From positions 310,001 through 374,000 of the forward strand of contig VDFB02321262.1 in NCBI GenBank assembly GCA_007258455.2: a DNA stretch of 64,000 nucleotides, given 5' to 3'. Each line of letters begins with the position of its first letter. Position 1 is the stretch's first letter. The notes below the pieces were generated by a model. The model was not told the origin of the DNA, did not search any database, and saw only the letters and a program-made list of their open reading frames with translations. This stretch comes from Sequoia sempervirens (lineage: Eukaryota; Streptophyta; Pinopsida; Cupressales; Cupressaceae). Both the position numbers and the translations under genes were made by a program. This document shows, one piece after another, positions 34,020 to 46,498 of the stretch.

Positions 34020-35471
34020 ACCACCTGAACTTGTTTGTGCTCACTAGCTTTGTCAATGAATCTGCAACATTCTCTAGAGTATCAACCTTTTCCAAACTGA
34101 CATTTCCATCCTCAACCATATCTCATACAAAGTGGTATTGTACATCAATATGTTTTGTCTTGGCATGGAAAGTAGGGTTCTTTGCCAGACAAATTGCACT
34201 CTGACTGTCACAAAAAATAGTTATTTTCCCTGCATCAAAACCAATGTTAGAACACAAACATTTCAACCATACAACTTCTTTACAAGCATAAGTAGTTGCC
34301 ATGTATTCAACCTCCATAGTGGACAAAGCAACTATAGCCTGCCGCTTGCTCATCTAGCTCACTGCACCACCATTCACCATGAATATGTATCCATTGGTAG
34401 ATCTCCTGCTATCAATGTCCCCTACCCAATCATAATATACATAACCTCGAATGTTGAGAGTCCTCTGTGATTCAACCAAATTCCCATGGTAACACAAAGC
34501 AAAATCTAAAGTACCCTTCAAATATCTAAACACTCTCTTCACAGCATCCCAATGTGTTCTTCCTGGATTAGCCATAAATCGACTAAGTACTCCCACTGCT
34601 TGGGCAATGTCTGGCCTTGTATAGACCTTTGCATACATAAGACTACCTACTACACTAGCATAGGGTACACTGGTCATGTCCTCCATCTCAATAGGAGATT
34701 TTGGACAGTCCTCAATAGATAGCTTTGTTCCCTGCATGACTGGAACCACTAGTTGTTTGCAATCATTCATACAAAATCTCTCAATAATAGTTTTGATATA
34801 CTTACTCTGACTGAGCCATAGTTTTCTATTCTTCCTGTCCCTGGTTATCTCCATCCCCAGAATATACCTTGCTGCACCAAGATCCTTCATTTCGAACTTA
34901 GCAGACAACTGACACTTAAGATCAGAAATTATTAGCTTGCTATTTTCTATGAAAAACATATTTCTATGAACAACATATCATCAACATAAAGAGAAATAAC
35001 AAGTACTTGATCACTTTCAGCTTTATAATATACACAGTGATCATATTTTGATCTCACAAATCCCAAAGATAATACAAATGTATCAAATTTCTGGTACCAC
35101 ATTCTAAGTGACTGCTTTAACCCATAGAGAGACTTCTTTAATTTGCATACCAACTTTTCTTTACCTTTCTCAACAAAGTGCTCAGGCTGGGACATATAGA
35201 TTTCTTCTTCAAGATCTCTATGAAGAAATGTTGTCTTCACATCCATATGTTCAACCTCTAAGTCATATGCTGCTACAAGTGACAAAAGAAATTTAATGGA
35301 CGTCAACTTTGCTACAGGAGAAATTTTTTTCCCATAATCGATTCCCTCTACCTGGGAATAACCCTTTGCAACCAATCTTGCCTTGTACTTTTCTACATTG
35401 CCATCCAGACCAATCTTTTTCTTAAATACCCATTTGCAGCTAATAGCCTTTCTGCCTTTAAGCAAGGGCAC
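34020..35471 (-). pseudogene. pol: Copia reverse transcriptase and RNase H
   Basis: RT 35471-34947 includes CKWVFKKKIGLDGNVEKYKA, HMDVKTTFLHRDLEEEIYM and the catalytic VISLYVDDMLF with both Asp present. A frameshift near 34950 leads to 34959-34354 (SKYIKTIIERFCMNDCKQLV, HWDAVKRVFRYLKGTLDF). RNase H follows in the same frame after a TAG at 34354 that sits at a usual Trp (SWMSKRQ pattern), with LSTMEVEYMA and IFCDSQSAICLAKNP. It ends with a decayed HIDVQYHFV tail. Confidence 0.92.
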
Positions 35472-35477
35472 CAGACT

Positions 35478-36531
35478 CTAGGTTTCATTCTTATCTAAAG
35501 ATGCCATCTCTTCTTCCATGGCTTCCAACCAAGAATCTGAATCAGAAATTTTAAATGCCTCTTTCATAGTCCTAGGATCATCAGTACTAGAAATAAAAGC
35601 ATAGGCACAAGTAGAATCAATCAATGAAAACCCATACCTATCTGGTTGTTTTATTTCTTGGGTTAAACTCCTCACTTGATGAGGCTAAGGTTCTTCTTCT
35701 TCAAAACTTTCAAAACTGCTCAAGCTGTTCTCAGTTTCAGGTACATTTTGAATTTCCAATTCCTCTTTCTCAAGTGTAGGAGGAATTATTGCTACATCCT
35801 TATTGTTATCTGACTTTGTCTCTGACTACAGATCCAAAATGGAAGGTTTCAGCTCACAAAAGATTACACTTTTGCTGTATAGAACCTTCTCTGTATCAGG
35901 ATTCCAAAGCTTGTATCCTTTGACGACAGTGCTATAGCCAATGAAAATACATTTGACAACCTTGTTCTCCAATTTAGATCTTTTCACATCTGGCACATGA
36001 GCATATGCCTCATAGCGAAAAACACGAACATGTCTAAGTGAGGGCTTCTTACCAGACCACGCTTCCAAAGGTGTTTTCTCAACAAGAGTAGAATTTGGAG
36101 AATGATTAATTAAATAACATGCAGTAGATACAGCCTCAGCCTAGAATTTCTCATCCAAGCCAGCACTATTGAGCATACTTCGTGCTCTATCCATCATTGT
36201 CCTATTGAACCTTTCAACAACTCTATTATGCTATGGAGTATAAGGTGTAGTCTTATGTCTTTTGATTCCATGGTCTTTACAATATCTTTCAAATTCATCA
36301 AAACAAAATTCACCACCATTATCAGTCCTTAAGCATTTTATTTTTCTACCAATCTAATTTTCAACAAGATTCTTAAATTCTTTAAATCGATTGAACACTT
36401 CTAATTTACTTTTCAAGAAATAAACAAATGCTCTTCTTGAATAATCATCAATGAACGACACATAGTATCTTGATTTAGACAAAGAATGAACATCTACTGG
36501 ACCAAACACATCCGAATAAATATAGTCTAAC
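35478..36531 (-). pseudogene. pol: Copia integrase, C-terminal part
   Basis: Contains catalytic D in YYVSFIDDYSRRAFVYF and LRTDNGGEF, and E in NRVVERFNRT, all preserved. Also KTPLEAWSGKKPSLRHVRVF and CIFIGYSTVVKGYKLWNP. It is interrupted by a solo LTR at 36532 and by several stops (TAG near 35826, TAG near 36351). The rest of the gene is at 38797 and beyond. Confidence 0.9.
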
Positions 36532-36715
36532 TGTTGTGCAGTTTTGCACACACGCCCCACTGAAAGTAGGGACCCTCTTTTCGCTCTGGCTTTTGGTGTC
36601 TTTTGGCCCCTTAATTTTACTAATTTCATTGCCTTTGGAGGTCCTTTGATGTTCATCCTGCTTGCCCAAGTGATTTCCCCAGGTTGCACTTTGAAAAAAC
36701 TAAGTTCTGTGCAAA

Positions 36716-37090
36716 ATCCGGGTTTTTACCCCAATCCGGGATTTTCCAATCTGTCCGGATTTTCCCGGAGTCTGCTCAAAGTCCGACTCTATGCAAAAAT
36801 CTGGGTTTTTGGTCCAGTCCGGGATTTTCCGCTCCATCCGGATTTTTCCAATTTCCATGAAGTGCCGGATCCGAGCGAAGTCCGGGTTTTTGCCTGCGTC
36901 CGGGATTTTCTGCCCTACCCAGATTTTCCCGGATTTCTTCAGTTTTCCGAATTTTTGCCTGCGCCCGGGATTTTTCGCCCGACCCGGATTTTCCCGGATT
37001 TCTTCAGTTTTCTGGATTTTTGCCTGAGTCCAGAATTTTATGCCATCCGTGGAAATCCGGTCCATCCAGATTTTTCTGGATTTTCTGCCA
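36716..37090 (+). repeat. CCGG-rich minisatellite in the solo LTR
   Basis: About five imperfect units of roughly 65-95 bp, each with the pattern TCCGGGTTTTTxCC...TCCGGGATTTTCC...TCCGGATTTTCCCGGA. Similar arrays are in the LTRs at 46500-46760 and, weaker, at 8930-9180. Confidence 0.8.
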
Positions 37091-37803
37091 GGCTTTGTGC
37101 AAATTGAAATGTTGGATTAAATTAATGAATTTGATGATAAATGCTCAACACCCCATGCTTAATTTGATATATTACATGATGTTACATGTATTCTTGGTTT
37201 GTTTTGATGATCTATTGTTGAGATTTTTGCCTTGTTTGGTAGAATCCTGTCCGGCTGGTTTTTTCTAGATTTTGGTCTGGAATCCGCCTAACCTGGATTT
37301 TCCCGGATTTTCCCCTTGGTCTGGTTTCCCGAAATGAATTTTTTTTTTAAAATGATTATTTTTTCAAAATGGAAATTTTTTAAAAATGATCCGAAATAAA
37401 AAATTTCTTGAGATAAAAAATTGAAAATAAAAATTTCCAAAAATGGAAAAAATTCTGAAAATGGAAAGTTTCCTTATAAAAATGTATGTTTTTTTAGAAA
37501 AGGTCAAAATTTTATTCAAATTTAATTTGAACATGTGGGCTATTAATAATGATATCTATTTTCAAGACTAAACAAATATTAAAAGAGGGACTTGCATATG
37601 GATTCGTGCCAAAAGAGGGAAATATGGAAATGTTCAATTTAAATTTTCAAAGTGGGACCTGCCTAAGAATCCATGCCAAAACTGTCTACAGCTAGAGGAC
37701 TTTCTAGAAAACACGTGAATCTGATCTTGCTGGAGATCGTGGGCCGACATGGATAATATTCATACATTTAATGCGAATCTTGTCCTATTTTGAAATTCTC
37801 CTG

Positions 37804-37877
37804 ACCGACCTGTTTTGGGGCCAGTTATTATTGTAAAATCTAATTGGGCCGACATGTTTGGGGTTCTCTATAAATGG
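37804..37877 (+). promoter_or_regulatory. Probable promoter of the solo LTR
   Basis: ACCGACCTGTTT at 37804 and GGCCGACATGTTT at 37847 precede CTATAAATGG at 37868. The same spacing of motifs and TATA recurs in 51929-52011. Confidence 0.5.
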
Positions 37878-38801
37878 AATTTGTGCCTCATTTGTAAAGG
37901 GGGGGAATAGATGGGGAGAGATTAGAAGAAGATTTGATAGAGAGCGAATTTAGCAGTAGAGTAGAGGTAGAAGCTAGCCAATTTCTGAGCAAGTGATGTA
38001 ACAGAACATTGGAATTGTTGCTGGAGTTTGGTGATTCAATACAATTGAAAGCATTGTGATTTTCTGGTGATCTCTTTTGTGTTGACTTATCTTGCATGGT
38101 TCTTATGATTCAATTTTTTAAAATTGCTCATGGTTATTAGATTTAGATTTAGATCTGATTCAATGATGTTCATGATTTAATGTTTAAAGTGTTTGCAGCA
38201 ATCCCTGGTCCATACTTTTTACAGCTAGCTGATGGTTAGTTGTTTTGTAAAGTTAGCCTGGACCTTTATATTCATTGTGTTTGGTTCAATTGTGGAGATT
38301 TATTCATTTCAACTACAATTGGGTTGTCTTGGGTGAATGTTCATGATCTGAAAATCTTTAAAACTTTAGAAGATTGCACTGTTTCTGTAAGATTGTAGAT
38401 TAATCTTGGTCAAGCAGAGATTGGTTTCATTGGGATTGGTCCATTTCAAGTGTTTATCATTTGCATTGTTAATCTTAAGAGTTAGAATAGAATAGAATCT
38501 CTCTAAACCCTTATCTCTTTTGCTGTTTATTTTGAATCTGGGTTAGTTTTAGGATTGAAAGCATCACCATATTGTTGCATCCGATGAAATTCACTTCCAG
38601 CATTGTTCATTTGTAAGGCCCCTTGTGATTACCAGCATTTTCACATATTATCTGAGTTGTTTATGCATTTTCATGACCTGGCACCCGAGAGACCTTGGGG
38701 TGATTTTCAGCAATTTATTGTTGAAGATTATCTTTCAAGAGAGATAGAATATTGCATTCTGTCTGAGTTGTTGCTATGCAGAAAACACCATCAACACTAA
38801 C

Positions 38802-39068
38802 AAAACAAAATATTTATGAGGACTAGAATAAAATGAAACATGGTACTGCTTTCCATATATACAGTGTTCACAAAATTCAAATTCAAGATTACAATCTTCG
38901 AGCCCCTCAACCAGGTTTTTATTCTTCAAGGTTTTTAAACTTTTTTTTCCTATGTGGCCTAACCTATGATGCCAAAGCATAGTCTTCTCTACAAATTTTT
39001 ACTTCCATAGAGTTTACAAAATTAGGGATATTTCCCTCTTTACCTCCATAAGCAGCTTTCGGTGACTT
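38802..39068 (-). pseudogene. pol: Copia GAG-pre-integrase region
   Basis: LWHHRLGHIGKKSLKTLKNK and CEHCIYGKQYHVSF show the His/Cys zinc-binding region in front of integrase. Its continuation lies left of the solo LTR. Confidence 0.85.
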
Positions 39069-40273
39069 TCAAGAGACACTGTTACATTGAACAACCTGTG
39101 CATCCAGCTTGTACTGGGTACCAATTCGAGCACCTTTAGCCAACACCATTGAACCTCTAGTCATCTTGCAACCACTTCTAGAGAATGTAACTTGTACTCC
39201 AATATCATTTAGTATACTTACAGACAATAGATTTCGAGCTAGACCTGGTATGTGCATAACATTATTTATTCCTTTTACTCTGCCATCAAGGAATTGTATC
39301 CTGACTCTTCCACGAACAACAATCTCCAAAGTTGAATCACTTGCTAGGTACAAATTTCCACCATCGTATTCTTCATACTTTGTGAACCACTCTCTATGAG
39401 ATGTCATGTGGAACGATGCTCCAGAATCAATCAGCCAGACATCATCTAATGCCTGAGTTGCCAAGGCTACAATGAAGGAGTCACCATCACTATGAGAAGA
39501 ACCATTATCAGAAGATCCCTTCTTCTTTTTCTCCTCTTTACAATCCCTTCGGACATGACCAGGTTGCCCATAGTTCCAGTACTTCACCTTGGACTTCTTG
39601 CCAGGAGACTTTGATCTCCCCTCTGATTTTGATTTTGATTTCTTGTCCTTCTTCTTGCCCTTCTCTTTCGGTCTTCCTCTGACAGCAAGAGCTTCCTTTT
39701 CCATCTCAAAAGATTTCTTTGTCATCTCTTCTGACAACAAAGATGCAACAACATCTTCCATCTTGAAACTAGATGTTGTACTCCCAATCACCATCACCAG
39801 ATGATCCCATGAGTCTGGCAAAGAACACAATAGAAGCATACATCGATCCTCTTCTTCAGTCTTCACACCAACAGATGTCAATTGAGCAAGCAGCATATTA
39901 AATGCGTTTAAATGATCAGCTACAGACCCTCCTTTCTGCATTCTCAAAGAGTATAGTTTCTTCCTCAGGAATAGTTTATTCACTAAGGACTTCCCCTAAT
40001 AAATAGACGGTAGTCGAGCTTCCACAAGGAAGATGCAGTCTTCTCCTCATGCACATTTAGAAGCACTGAGTCTACCAAGCAGAGCCTTATCAGCCCCTTA
40101 GACTTTCTATCTACAAGGTCCTAATCTTGTTGCTTCATGCCTATAGGTTTTACTCCAGCTGTAGCAATCCAAAGATCACGGTCAACAAGAAGATCCTCCA
40201 TCTTGAGTTTCTACAACTCAAAGTTACTGCCATTGAATTTCTCTGTTTAAAACTTTTTAGATGTACTAGCCAT
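39069..40273 (-). pseudogene. gag: Copia gag and protease
   Basis: The open part 39983-39069 has VADHLNAFNMLLAQLTSVGV, MLLCSLPDSWDHLVMVIG and a Lys-rich stretch. The zinc knuckle has both first Cys changed to Tyr (YWNYGQPGHVRRDC). Protease follows with VWLIDSGASFHMTSHREWF, active site intact. The first ~95 codons start from ATG at 40273 (MASTSKKF) and hold several stops. Loss of the knuckle cysteines by G-to-A changes again fits methylation decay. Confidence 0.9.
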
Positions 40274-40373
40274 CTTAATTTGTAATTATAAATTGACAAA
40301 CTCTACAAGACTCCCACTAAACAGAATTGACACAAAAAACCCAACATACCCACAAGGATAACACAACTGGCTA

Positions 40374-40386
40374 GGCTCTGATACCA
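40374..40386 (-). other. Primer binding site of the minus-strand copia
   Basis: The minus strand reads TGGTATCAGAGCC two bases after the LTR end TTACA; an exact initiator-Met tRNA site. Confidence 0.92.
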
Positions 40387-40388
40387 CT

Positions 40389-41243
40389 TGTAAGGAAAAT
40401 TAGATGCAGAAAACAATTCTCCTAACGTCAATACCTCAGGAAAGAATTTAGATAGACTTTAAAATTTACAATTACAATCCAATTAAGATGTACTATTAAA
40501 CAAACAACAAAAATAGAGTATTTGAAAATCACACATGAACACCAGATATACGTGGGAAAACCCTTACAAGAGAAAAACCCACCACACCAAGAGAAATCAC
40601 TTTGTATTACAGTAATGAAATTACATACAAATTCCAGACTTATCTTTCTGGTGTCATTATACAACAACATTCACCATTAACCAAATTGCACAAGAACCTT
40701 TTCTGATTACAGTCTTTACAAAATTAAATCCACACTGATACAGTTCTAACTCTTTACACTCCACTGTTGATAGAACCAACCAACTACAATCTGAAATCAC
40801 AGAGTATATCTCTGTTGTTCCATGTCTGTCGAGCTTCCTCACAAAATCGTCGCAACGAACAGACTCCCAACGGTTCCACTTTTAGCTCCTCTGATTCGTC
40901 CATGAGACTTCACATAGGACAGTCTTACTCGGTCAACAGAATTTGCAATATACTGGCATCTCAGTGAGACACTAACAGTGTCTCACCAATGCCACATAGA
41001 CTCCATATCGATGTCACCAAGAGAATCTGTTATCACTAAGACATTCTATCGAGCTCCATGAGTTTCACCGAGTCACCAAGCAGTTGCCCAGACCTATCGC
41101 ATTCGCCAGGAGATCATAGCGAGTCACTCAAGGCTATACCGAAGTCCCCAAACATACCGAGCACCAAGTAGAAGTCAGCAAGACTCACATCTTCGCCGAG
41201 AGGTCTCTCTGAGATCTTTTGTTTCACCGAAACTGTCAACAGT
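40389..41243 (-). repeat. 5' LTR of the minus-strand copia, truncated
   Basis: Matches the first ~850 bp of 32498-33928, up to a GTTTCACCGAAACTGTCAAC-type sequence, then changes abruptly to gypsy integrase sequence near 41243. About 580 bp of LTR is missing. Confidence 0.9.
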
Positions 41244-42168
41244 CCTTTTAGTTCATATCTTCCAATTGATGCTTTACCTGAGTATGTACTTTCTTCATAT
41301 GTTCTACAAATTCCTCTGCTTCTGCACTCCTTTTATCTTCCTTACTAATGTCTCGCAACTCCGATATACCTCTAGTATGAACTCTAGTAACAATCTCAAA
41401 AGGTGTCTTTCTGGTACTCCTGTTCACTGAATTATTGTAAGAAAACTTTTCTTATGCAAGGACTAAATCCCAACTTCCGGTCTTCTCCCCAACCAAATAT
41501 CTCAACAAATTCTCCAAAATCCTATTTACTACCTTTTTATGTCCATCATTCTATGGATGAAAAGTAGAACTAAACTTTAAATTTGTCTTTAACTTCTTCC
41601 AAAGCATCCTCCAAAAGTATCCAACAAACTTTGTATCTCTATTTGAAATAATAATCCTAGGTAATCCATGCAATCTAACCACTTCCATGAAAAACAAGTT
41701 TGCTACATGTACTGCATCTATTGTCCTCTTACAAGGTATGAAATGTGCCATTTTAGAAAATCTATCCACCACCACAAATATAGAATCATTACCTCTCTGT
41801 GTCTTTAGCAAGCCAAGTATGAAATCCATGTTGATATCCTCCCAAGGTCTCTCTGGAACTGTCAAAGGCTTATACAATCCAACATTTTGACTACTCCCTT
41901 TTGCAACTTGACAAACTCTGCAACTATGCACAAATTTCCTAACATCCCTATGAATCTGTGGCCAAAATTAATTCTCACTTACCAATACTACTATCTTATC
42001 AATTCCAAAGTGTCCTACCAAACCTCCACTATGTTTTTCTTTCACGAAGTTATCCCTCATTGAAATCCAGGGTATACACAACTGACTCCCTCTGAACAAC
42101 ATATCCTCCTAAATGAAATAATCCAACCACTGACTCCTATCCTCCAAGACTAGCTCTTTACAAGCTTT
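41244..42168 (-). pseudogene. pol: Integrase of the chromovirus-type gypsy, truncated
   Basis: Zinc region ends [12 protein letters not shown]. Core: D kept in [10 protein letters not shown]; the second catalytic Asp is changed ([10 protein letters not shown], usually SDRD); the Glu is changed (DGHKKVVNR). The C-terminal chromodomain end is absent, as the sequence stops near 41244 after QVKHQLEDMN. So both truncation and active-site decay mark it as dead. Confidence 0.88.
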
Positions 42169-42740
42169 TCAAGGTTCTGTAAAATTCGAGTCTTCCTCAT
42201 ACAAGTTCTTCAATTCATCAAAGCCTAATACCTCCACTCTCATCTCTGCCAATAAATTCCTTCTCCTACTCAAAGCATTAACATTTCTATTTGACTTTCC
42301 ACTCCTATGTTTCAAAACAAAAGTATAACTTTGCAAGAATTCCACCCATCTCATGTGTCTTTGATTCAACTTACCTTGATTGTTCAAATACTACAATGCC
42401 TTATGATATGTATACAACACAAATTCCTTAGGTAACAAGTAATGTCTCCACTTCTTCAAGGCTTGAAATATGGCATAAAACTACTGGTCATACACTAAAT
42501 ACCTTCTCCTAGCATCATTCAATTTCTCATTGAAATAAGCTACTGGTCTTCCTTCTTGACTTAATACTACTCCAATTGCATTTCCACTTGCATCACAGTC
42601 TACCTGCAATACCTTATTAAAGTCTGGTAAAGCGAACACAGGCTACTCAGTCACCTTCTGTTTCAACAACTCAAAACTCCGATTTGCTCCAAATGTCCAC
42701 CTAAAACCTTTCTTATCCCCTCTCATTATTTATGTCATAG
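42169..42740 (-). pseudogene. pol: RNase H of the chromovirus-type gypsy
   Basis: [20 protein letters not shown] keeps the first Asp. The Glu position is a TAG (YDQ-stop-FYAI) and the TDH motif reads YTYHKAL, so two catalytic residues are lost. 42387-42169 (HMRWVEFLQSYTFVLKHRSG) is the conserved C-terminal end. Confidence 0.85.
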
Positions 42741-43856
42741 GACTGCAAATAGAACTAGAATTCCTAATGAACTTCTAGTAGAAACTAGCCAATCCATGAA
42801 ATAATCTTACCCCTCCAATACTCTCTAGTGTAGGCCATTCCACAATGGCTCTTACCTTCTCAGGATCCATCTTCAATCCATCCGTAGATATCACAAATCC
42901 AAGATATACCAATTCTTCCTTCATGAAACTATACTTCTTAATGTTTATCAGCAACTGCTCTTCTCTCAACCTCTACAAAACTTGTCTTATATGCAACAAA
43001 TGTTTTTTTCTAGTCTTACTAAAAATTAAGATGTCATCCAAATAGACAATCACAAACTTACGCAATAATTTCTTCAATACCTCATTCATTAGTCTCATGA
43101 AAGTACTCGGTGCATTTGTTAGTCCAAAAGGCATCACCAACCACTCATACAATCCTTCATGTTATCTTCCACTCATCCCCTTCTTTGATTCTGATATGAT
43201 AATATCCACTCTTCAAATCTATCTTTGTAAAGTATTAAGCTCCACTCAAACAATCCATAATGTCATCCATCTAGGGCAAAGGAAATCTATACTTCACTAT
43301 GATTTTGTTTATGGCTCTAGAGTTTGTACACATCCTCCATTCTCCATCCTTCTTAGGTGATAGCACAATAGGTATTGCATAAGGACTTAAGCTTTCTCCG
43401 ATCAAACCCTTCCTCAACAACTCTTGTACTTGTCTATTCAACTCTTCATTCTCTGTCAGTGTCATCTGGTGTGCTGCTTTATTAGAAAAACTAGCTCCAG
43501 GAATCAGATCCATGGAATGACTAATACTCCTCATAGGTGGCAATCCATCAGGGACATTATCTAAAATGATATCTTCATATTCTGCCAACATCTCCCTTAT
43601 CTCCTCTGGTTGTTCATCTACATGCTTCAAGTCTCCAAACTTCTTAGGAACCAAGGAATAACACATGTTCTCATGTCTCAGTCCATCTAGAAATCTCCTT
43701 CCATCAACCAAAAAAATTATAGCATTCATACAAACCTCAATTTTAGGAACATCTTCCAATGGCAACAAAGTCTGCTTCATCCCATTAGCAACAATGGTAT
43801 ATGTGTTCTTCCCATCATGAATAACCTGTTTATCGTACTGCCAAGGTCTTCCCAAC
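42741..43856 (-). pseudogene. pol: Reverse transcriptase of the chromovirus-type gypsy
   Basis: 43855-43271 starts at GRPWQYDKQVIHDGKNTY (just after protease) and reaches SPKKDGEWRMCTNSRAINKI. Further on is [14 protein letters not shown] near 43040, catalytic box intact, then KKYSFMKEELVYLGFVIS. Stops and shifts lie between. At 43856 the frame is cut by a large insertion and continues at 56290 (protease). Confidence 0.9.
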
Positions 43857-46338
43857 TATTAGTGATCCAAATCTGCACCCTTATGCCAAGTTGTGAAAGA
43901 ACTCAATAGGTTTGGATGTAACATGGGATTGCTTTCAGGTTGTGGGTGTCTTATTTTGAAATCAGACCTCCAGATTATGGGTTGGCTCCCCTTTTGATGG
44001 TGTCACCTAAACTATTCCTTGCTAGGAAAAGGGGAGAAAGAAGCATGAAAAGAAAACTAACCCCTATGGTGATGCACTGAATGTTTTTCCTCAAACTTAC
44101 ACAACTGCTTTTACACACAGGTATGATCAACAACTTAATAGTGGCTTACACAACTCAAAACTTCATATGTCTTTGCATCAGTTCTTCATAACTAGGCAAA
44201 AAATGTCAAGGACAACATCTAGAAGGAAGAAAAATACATCTTCACAACTTAGACTCTATCCCAAACTAACTCAACACATGTTATGACTTGCAAGTTCATA
44301 TTAACTGCATAAAGGAAAAGAAAAATTGGACAAAATCAAAGGGAAAACAATTCTACCATAAGATTCCATCAACCATTTCTAAAGCTTTCACAATAAAACA
44401 ACATAATGAGAAGGTAAAATGAGTTAACTTATTAATCAAAAGGTTTTACACTACTGCATAAGTTTTCAAATTTGAGTTACAATACTATCCTCTGCCTAAA
44501 AAAGCTCCAAAAAAGCCACAATGCTTGCAAAAAGAAAGAAATAACTCTTGAAAAACTCAAGTTTGAAGATACTTAAGCAAGTTTGAAACAACTGTCCACA
44601 CAAGTCCTTCTAGAAACCCTAGCCGGATGCAACATAAAGGCCAAAAAAGAACCTTCCAAAATCACTACAAAAGGCCTCCAAAATGCTGAAAAGTCAAGCT
44701 CAGACCCAAGTCATGCCAAAAGTGTGGCAAAACTGCCTCCAAAATGGTCCCATCTCCTCCAAAATAGACAAAGATGACCCACACATCAATCCCACATGTT
44801 GGTCAATATCATTATGTCTCCCAGCTATTCTGACTCACACTTTTAGTGTGTTTTCAAAGCATAGGGCTTAGCTAACCTCCTTTGACTAGATTTTAAAAGC
44901 ACATGCCTTTTCAATACATATATTTTTTCAACTTTGCATTTTAAAATAACACTCAATTAAATGGCTTATATGTACGACACTTTAATTAAATGTTTTACAT
45001 TACAAAACAATGCAAAAGAAAGGCTTAGACCTAGCCTATGTGAAAGGTCAAAATGTAACTCTATAGTCTTTGGAAGACTTTGCATTTTTCAAAAGACAAT
45101 TAAAAAAGCACCAAGGAACATGTGGTTTTCCAAAAATATAACACAAGGCACAAATTGCCTAAGTCTCAAAACCTCATCATAAGGAAAAAAATGCCTAAGT
45201 TATAGACCTTAATTCAATGCCCCCATAACACATTGAAATGTGTTGTAATTTTAAAATACAAGGTAAAAATACCTTGTCAGCCTTCAATAGGGTTCAAACC
45301 CTAAAAAAAAACAAAAAGACTTTGTAAAAAAACCTCTCATTTCTCCATCGAGCATTCTGGAGCTCCACCTCTAGCTGCCATGGGGTTTCAATGGTTGCAA
45401 TGTTGATGGTTTTTCTTAGAAGATTTTGATGAAATAACATGATTTCCACACTAGAATTTGAGGTAATGTGTTTTTCTGATGTAGAAATCTAGCTTTTTTA
45501 TCATTTGCAAGCCATTTCATGAACAAGGATGCGACCCAAGAGCATTTTTTGATCATTTTTTTGTGGTTACTCTTTGTCGTGCTTCAGCCACCATGAGTGT
45601 GATCTTTGAAGCTCGAATGGAGGCTAAAAAAAAGTTAAATGTTTGCATAGAATGAGCAATTAGTTGGTTAGGTAAGCTTTTCTCATACCTCTCCCTTCAT
45701 GATTTTTTAGCAAAAGAGCTTGTTTCGAGCCTCCATACTTGAAGAATAAAGCAAAAAGGTCAATTTCCCTCTGTATTTGAAGTTGGATTTAAAAAGCCCC
45801 AATGTATTCACTATTTTGTGAGGAAAATTTTCTCTTTTATGCCACGACCATGAAAGAACCACTAGCTTTTTGTTGGTATTCTGTAGAATGATTTCTATTG
45901 AATATCTCTTCAATACCTTTACATTTTCCAATGGATGCGACCATGTGCTTTTGGGTTCTTACAAAATAATGAGATATCATGGTTAGCATAAAACCCTAGT
46001 TCCTTTGCCTTTCATCTATAACTCGAGGGAATTTTGATTTTCTCACCGTGATAACCTTTCTTTGTTGATAAAATCGTGCAAGATTATAATATGAATGAGA
46101 TTTCATGAGAGGGGACGATTGAAGCAAGAGCTTCCTAGCCAACTGTTCTGCTAGAAGATGTCGCCTTCTTAATAAGAAATGGTTTGTAAAATGATCGATG
46201 CCATTACACAATACGGGTATAAACCATAGAATTTACACATCTTTTCTATTCCTTCATGAGCACTATCCTTCTCCTCCACTTGCAGATCTGAGTCTTGACC
46301 TCCTATAACTATTAGAGGGTTTTAACACCAATCACTAT
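43857..46338. other. Non-coding left part of the unknown insertion
   Basis: 2.5 kb, AT-rich, with only short accidental frames. No RNA gene, LTR partner or protein motif was recognised. Confidence 0.6.
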
Positions 46339-46498
46339 TGTTGTGCAGTTTTTGCACACACGCCCCACTTGGAGTAGGGACCCTCTTTTCGGATGTCTTT
46401 TGACCTTTGGTTTTATTGGATTTATCATTTTGGGGTCTTGACATGTTGGTCTTGCTAGCTTTGACCTTGCCTTGAGGCTGGAGTTGATTGAAATTAAG

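Larger units (their letters stand above)
36532..38796 (+). mobile_element. Solo LTR (2.27 kb) of the Tat-related, ORF-carrying LTR group
   Basis: Starts TGTTGTGCAGTTTTGCACAC and ends CACCATCAACA, with perfect flanking CTAAC (36527-36531, 38797-38801). The copia integrase frame resumes across it. There is no internal direct repeat, so it is a solo LTR. Modules: terminal hairpin, CGCCCCAC block, CCGG-rich minisatellite, A/T-rich stretch (37320-37510), paired GGCCGAC motifs, TATA (CTATAAATGG at 37868), then U5. Both ends match those of 46339-52884, but the large ORF is missing. Confidence 0.9.
32498..41243 (-). mobile_element. Ty1/copia retrotransposon (minus strand) carrying a solo LTR
   Basis: 3' LTR at 32498-33928; then, reading right to left, gag, protease, GAG-pre-integrase, integrase, RT and RNase H; primer site at 40374. 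The 5' LTR is cut at about 41243, where chromovirus sequence begins. A 2.27-kb solo LTR of another family splits its integrase at 36532-38796. Coding parts are better preserved than those of the plus-strand copia. Confidence 0.92.

Noticed and set aside
36700..37107. Long frames on both strands through the solo LTR (up to 187 codons plus, 121 minus)
   Set aside because: They are translations of the CCGG minisatellite; the repeat units are free of stops by composition, and no family motif appears.
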